Assembly: GCA_002363515.1 (NCBI GenBank)
Contig: DEVX01000031.1
Location: 10,465-18,992, forward strand
Source of the DNA: Candidatus Saccharibacteria bacterium UBA3225
GTDB lineage: Bacteria > Patescibacteriota > Saccharimonadia > Saccharimonadales > Saccharimonadaceae
Length of the DNA stretch: 8,528 nucleotides
Direction of reading: 5' to 3'
A program made the position numbers and the translations under genes. Each line of letters begins with the position of its first letter. The first letter of the stretch is position 1. This document shows positions 6,891-8,528 of the stretch, piece after piece. The notes beneath the pieces are model-generated. The model had not been told where the DNA came from. It saw only the letters and a program-made list of their open reading frames with translations, and did not search any database.

Positions 6891-7502
6891 ATGAAACAGT
6901 TAATCAAAGGTGCCGTCTTGGCAAGCATATTGATAGGACTAGGCGATTACGTATTGCTCAAAGTTGGCGCGCCGCTGGGGGCGTTTTTGTTTGCACTGGG
7001 CCTATACGGCGTGTGTTTATTGGGCGCTAATCTATTTACCGGAAAATGTGGATTTATACTCGAGAATAAAAAATGGATTGATCTAGGGATTATTCTTCTA
7101 GTCAATATGGTGGCAGGCTGGATGATAGGTTGGGCTTTTAGCATGGCCGATCCAGCCATACACGATGCAGCAGTAATAAAGTTTAATTCATGGGATTTGT
7201 CGCTCGGCTTTTTCTTGCGAAGCATCTTCTGCGGTATGATTATGTATATTGCGGTAAAATGTTACAAAATGGGCTCAATTTGGGGAGTCTTTATTGGTGT
7301 GCCACTGTTTATCCTGGCCGGCTTCCAGCACAGTATTGCTAATGTTATTACGGCCGGCGCGGCAGTTAGTTGGAGTTGGACGATTTTATTGTGCGCTCTT
7401 GGAAACTTTATCGGATCTATTACTATTGCTTGGCTCGCGACAACAGCGCCGGTCACAAAAATAACGCGTATCAATTCGACGGATTCAAAACGTAAAAAAT
7501 AG
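6891..7502 (+). CDS. Formate/nitrite transporter (FNT) family channel, short form
   Basis: The product has 203 residues against roughly 260-280 for FocA and NirC. Six hydrophobic segments lie at about 5-24, 28-50, 62-84, 104-125, 128-152 and 160-184. The family signatures are GANLFTG (45-51, the loop after helix 2; FocA has GADLFTS) and AGFQHSIANV (143-152) with the central His147 and Asn151. The residue before the His is Gln146, where FocA-type channels normally have Glu. The shortening is at the N-terminus, where the amphipathic helix before the first membrane segment is missing, and in the tail, which ends in basic residues (KRKK). FNT proteins are pentameric channels that move small monocarboxylates such as formate, lactate or nitrite across the cytoplasmic membrane. 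A role in excreting fermentation acids is plausible here but inferred. It converges with the ASCH gene with a 2-base gap and no terminator between. Confidence 0.88.
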   Translation: MKQLIKGAVLASILIGLGDYVLLKVGAPLGAFLFALGLYGVCLLGANLFTGKCGFILENKKWIDLGIILLVNMVAGWMIGWAFSMADPAIHDAAVIKFNSWDLSLGFFLRSIFCGMIMYIAVKCYKMGSIWGVFIGVPLFILAGFQHSIANVITAGAAVSWSWTILLCALGNFIGSITIAWLATTAPVTKITRINSTDSKRKK

Positions 7503-7504
7503 AG

Positions 7505-7843
7505 TTATTTTACTAATTCAAATTCAATCGCTACGGTACCATATTTTGCAATCTCTTTATCGCTATAGAACTGAGATAAAAGAGCCAGATATTGCTCTTT
7601 GGTACAATTGGGCGAATATAGCTGCTTAATGGTATAGTGATTAACTAATTCCGTAAAATTACTAAAAGTATGCAGATTGGTAACTTTTACTTGCAATGTC
7701 TCGATCTCGTCTGGTCGTTTTAGAATAGTGACGATATCGCCAATTCTTAGTCGTTGGCGTTTTTCATCATTGACGCGCGCCTCGACGGTCTTAATGCCGC
7801 TTGCCACTTGATTAAATATTTCTGGGTGAAGATGTATTTTCAT
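7505..7843 (-). CDS. ASCH-domain protein
   Basis: The product has 112 residues and is essentially one ASCH domain, a PUA-like beta-barrel fold. It opens with MKIHLHPEIFNQVASG, followed by the signature GIKTVEARVND (16-26), the turn RIGD (33-36), and a final strand YGTVAIEFEL (101-110). The layout matches small ASCH proteins of the type MKI...F..I..G.KT.E.R..DEKR. The fold is associated with RNA or nucleotide binding. Characterised members include the N4-acetylcytidine amidohydrolase YqfB and a ribonuclease, but I cannot assign either activity. The ATG at 7843 has only a weak, distant AGGT upstream. A TATAAT on the minus strand at 7901-7896 could be its promoter, giving a leader of about 46 bases. 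Confidence 0.88.
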   Translation of the reverse strand: MKIHLHPEIFNQVASGIKTVEARVNDEKRQRLRIGDIVTILKRPDEIETLQVKVTNLHTFSNFTELVNHYTIKQLYSPNCTKEQYLALLSQFYSDKEIAKYGTVAIEFELVK

Positions 7844-7895
7844 AGTTTAGTAGTGACCTGTGCTAGGCGCCGATCCTTTCTTGAGTTTTTATGAA

Positions 7896-7901
7896 ATTAT
7901 A
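7896..7901 (-). promoter_or_regulatory. Possible -10 box for the ASCH gene
   Basis: TATAAT reads on the minus strand from 7901 to 7896, about 52 bases upstream of the ATG. No recognisable -35 is present at 16-18 bases. It is the only perfect -10 hexamer upstream of this gene before the preceding short frame ends. Confidence 0.35.
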
Positions 7902-7917
7902 GAATTTATCGTAGCTT

Positions 7918-7945
7918 ATATGATATTTCGGTCTATCATATTTTT
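7918..7945 (+). terminator. AT-rich hairpin with T-run, possible weak plus-strand terminator
   Basis: ATATGATA (7918-7925) and TATCATAT (7934-7941) form a perfect 8-bp inverted repeat around an 8-base loop, followed by T through 7945. The stem is almost all A-T, so it would be weak. It is the first hairpin with a T-run downstream of the FNT gene on the plus strand, about 415 bases after its stop and on the far side of the antisense ASCH gene. Confidence 0.35.
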
Positions 7946-8063
7946 ATATATAAGTGCTGTAACCTAATAATAAGCCAATTTCATTTTTTCTACTATCTAT
8001 AAATTTTACCTTTACGTCGCTCAGGAGAGCTTCTAGGCTATCATATTCATGTATTTCTCCCAT
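7944..8063 (-). pseudogene. Short coding-like remnant next to the repeat
   Basis: From a possible ATG at 8063 to TAA at 7946-7944 the minus strand encodes 39 residues (MGEIHEYDSLEALLSDVKVK, then FIDSRKNEIGLLLGYSTYI). The composition looks protein-like, with a charged helix followed by a hydrophobic end, and resembles the C-terminus of a normal gene. It lacks a good ribosome binding site. Upstream, the frame stays open only through the hairpin repeats, which cannot be genuine coding sequence. The likeliest reading is a gene tail whose 5' part was lost when the repeats arrived. It may also be chance. I do not recognise a family. Confidence 0.25.
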
Positions 8064-8113
8064 ATCATGCCAAGAATGCTCCCGGGGCTGAAGCGCCCGG
8101 TCGTTATACAAAC

Positions 8114-8139
8114 AAGAAGCAAGTTCCTTGCTTCTTTTT
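8114..8139 (+). terminator. Plus-strand terminator in repeat copy 1
   Basis: AAGAAGCAAG (8114-8123), loop TTC, CTTGCTTCTT (8127-8136) form a 10-bp stem whose 3' arm runs into a five-T tract (8135-8139). It would stop transcription entering the rRNA region from the left. Confidence 0.65.
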
Positions 8140-8151
8140 GTCGTAAACGAC

Positions 8152-8174
8152 AAAAAGCCACCCGTTGGGGTGGC
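8152..8174 (-). terminator. Minus-strand terminator in repeat copy 1 (second 5S terminator)
   Basis: Read on the minus strand, GCCACCC, loop CAAC, GGGTGGC (8174-8157) is followed by TTTTT (8156-8152). It is an exact duplicate of the 5S-proximal terminator and would act as a back-up. Confidence 0.75.
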
Positions 8175-8227
8175 AATCATCATCGTATAATGCTCCCGGG
8201 GCTGAAGCGCCCGGTCGTTATACAAAC

Positions 8228-8253
8228 AAGAAGCAAGTTCCTTGCTTCTTTTT
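8228..8253 (+). terminator. Plus-strand terminator in repeat copy 2
   Basis: This is the same 10-bp stem (8228-8237 and 8241-8250, loop TTC) and T-tract (8249-8253) as in copy 1. It would protect the 5S gene from antisense transcription arriving from the left. Confidence 0.65.
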
Positions 8254-8265
8254 GTCGTAAACGAC

Positions 8266-8288
8266 AAAAAGCCACCCGTTGGGGTGGC
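8266..8288 (-). terminator. Intrinsic terminator of the rRNA operon after 5S
   Basis: Minus strand: GCCACCC (8288-8282), loop CAAC, GGGTGGC (8277-8271), then TTTTT (8270-8266). The stem can extend by two A-T pairs. It begins about 13 bases after the 5S 3' end, the expected place for the rRNA operon terminator. Confidence 0.85.
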
Positions 8289-8300
8289 TTGTTTGTATAA

Positions 8301-8408
8301 TTCGGCATCTTGCTAGTTTCCCGCAAAGCAGTATAATCGCCGCTACCAGGCTTGACTTCTGTGTTCGGAATGGGAACAGGTATTTCCCTGGCGCTATGGA
8401 CACCGAGA
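8301..8408 (-). rRNA. rrf: 5S ribosomal RNA
   Basis: The minus strand carries the conserved 5S core CCATTCCGAACACAGAAGT followed by CAAGCCTGG, and GCCAGGGAAATACCTG on the 5' side. The terminal helix is clear: TCGGTGTC (8406-8399) pairs with GATGCCGA (8309-8302) in eight pairs including G-U. This sets the gene at about 108 nt, on the short side for bacterial 5S. End positions are good to a few bases. It is the last gene of the rRNA operon and is followed directly by the terminator. Confidence 0.93.
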
Positions 8409-8516
8409 AAAGACACTAAGGGCGAACCGCAAATCCAATGGTTCTGTTTTAGTATCTTATCTCGATGTAAGATGCAATGAAATTTTAATTGACGTGGTGC
8501 TTGAACACCAGTTACT
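8409..8516 (-). other. 23S-5S intergenic spacer
   Basis: About 108 bases without a tRNA or reading frame. Three small inverted repeats could act as processing or folding elements: TGGTG/CACCA (8495-8510), ATCTTA/TAAGAT (8454-8473) and GAACC/GGTTC (8424-8444). Confidence 0.6.
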
Positions 8517-8528
8517 AGTTAAGTCTAC
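8517..8528 (-). rRNA. rrl: Probable 3' end of 23S rRNA
   Basis: The minus strand enters the window as GTAGACTTAACT, which resembles the end of bacterial 23S rRNA (TACTAATAGAC... then CTTAAC, which pairs with the 23S 5' end). Position upstream of 5S fits. Only about a dozen bases are present, so the call rests mostly on context. Confidence 0.4.

Larger units (their letters stand above)
8075..8174. repeat. Direct repeat copy 1 (distal to 5S), 100 bp
   Basis: This unit is identical over 100 bases to 8189-8288, 114 bases further on. Each unit holds, from left to right on the plus strand, a GC-rich hairpin (CCGGGGC, TGAA, then GC and CCCGG with one bulged G) and the 13-base TTATACAAACAAG. Next come a 10-bp hairpin with loop TTC, a 9-bp hairpin (TTTTTGTCG, TAAA, CGACAAAAA) and a 7-bp GC-rich hairpin (GCCACCC, GTTG, GGGTGGC). 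Right of copy 1 is the unrelated 14-base spacer 8175-8188. Confidence 0.95.
8189..8288. repeat. Direct repeat copy 2 (proximal to 5S), 100 bp
   Basis: This unit is identical to 8075-8174 over 100 bases and sits directly against the 3' flank of the 5S gene. It differs in its surroundings. On its right, CTTGTTTGTATAA (8288-8300) is the inverted complement of the unit's own TTATACAAACAAG (8218-8230), so the last three hairpins are enclosed by a 13-bp outer inverted repeat. On its left, GTATAATG (8185-8192) can pair with CGTTATAC (8216-8223). Copy 1 lacks both flanking arms, which suggests copy 2 is the original and copy 1 the duplicate. Confidence 0.95.

Noticed and set aside
7944..8267. A 107-residue minus-strand frame with two copies of a 25-residue repeat (SFTTKRSKELASCLYNDRAL...)
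   Set aside because: The repeated peptide is a translation of the hairpin-rich 100-bp unit containing terminators. Only the last 39 codons look coding.
8075..8288. CRISPR array
   Set aside because: There are only two 100-bp units with a 14-bp gap and heavy internal palindromes; no short repeats with unique 30-40 bp spacers and no cas genes.
8049..8416. Other frames of 61-83 residues across the repeats and 5S gene
   Set aside because: They run through terminator hairpins and conserved 5S sequence, and their peptides only mirror the repeat.
8409..8516. A tRNA in the 23S-5S spacer
   Set aside because: No cloverleaf, GTTCGA-type T loop or acceptor stem is visible; only short isolated hairpins.

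Overview
The window looks like a compact chromosomal segment of a small-genome bacterium with moderate GC. Candidate phylum Saccharibacteria (TM7) or another Patescibacteria lineage is my best guess. The reasons are a divergent 5S rRNA, very tight gene packing, genes starting directly behind a -10 box without a Shine-Dalgarno sequence, and a gene mix of DUF2130, stand-alone ASCH, CtpE-like pump and small FNT channel. This placement is inference. TAA, TAG and TGA all act as stops in sensible places, so there is no sign of a recoded UGA.

Layout. Positions 1-317 (-) hold the N-terminal part of a DUF2130 protein. It diverges from a small three-helix membrane protein (432-785, +) with a good promoter and a strong intrinsic terminator. 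Positions 818-3445 (-) encode an 875-residue SERCA-like P-type ATPase. A 46-base AT-rich gap separates it from a divergent 790-residue CtpE-like P-type ATPase (3492-5864, +). That pump is followed after 3 bases by a 123-residue free-standing EF-Tu domain II protein (5868-6239, +). A four-helix membrane protein (6236-6820, -) overlaps it tail to tail. Divergent from that is a short formate/nitrite-transporter-family channel (6891-7502, +), which meets an ASCH-domain protein (7505-7843, -) with a 2-base gap.

The right end is different. A 457-base stretch without a convincing intact gene contains an exact 100-base direct repeat (8075-8174 and 8189-8288) packed with hairpins. It lies immediately downstream of a 5S rRNA gene on the minus strand (about 8301-8408). 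The last 120 bases are 23S-5S spacer, and the 23S 3' end is probably in the last dozen bases.

How the genes may work together. The central theme is cation, probably calcium, handling. One pump belongs to the export-type P2A group and the other resembles mycobacterial CtpE, reported to take up calcium. They share a tiny interleaved divergent promoter region. The EF-Tu domain II protein is apparently co-transcribed with the CtpE-like pump, which is the most unexpected association here. The repeat unit carries the 5S terminator plus a plus-strand terminator, so it insulates the rRNA operon in both directions.
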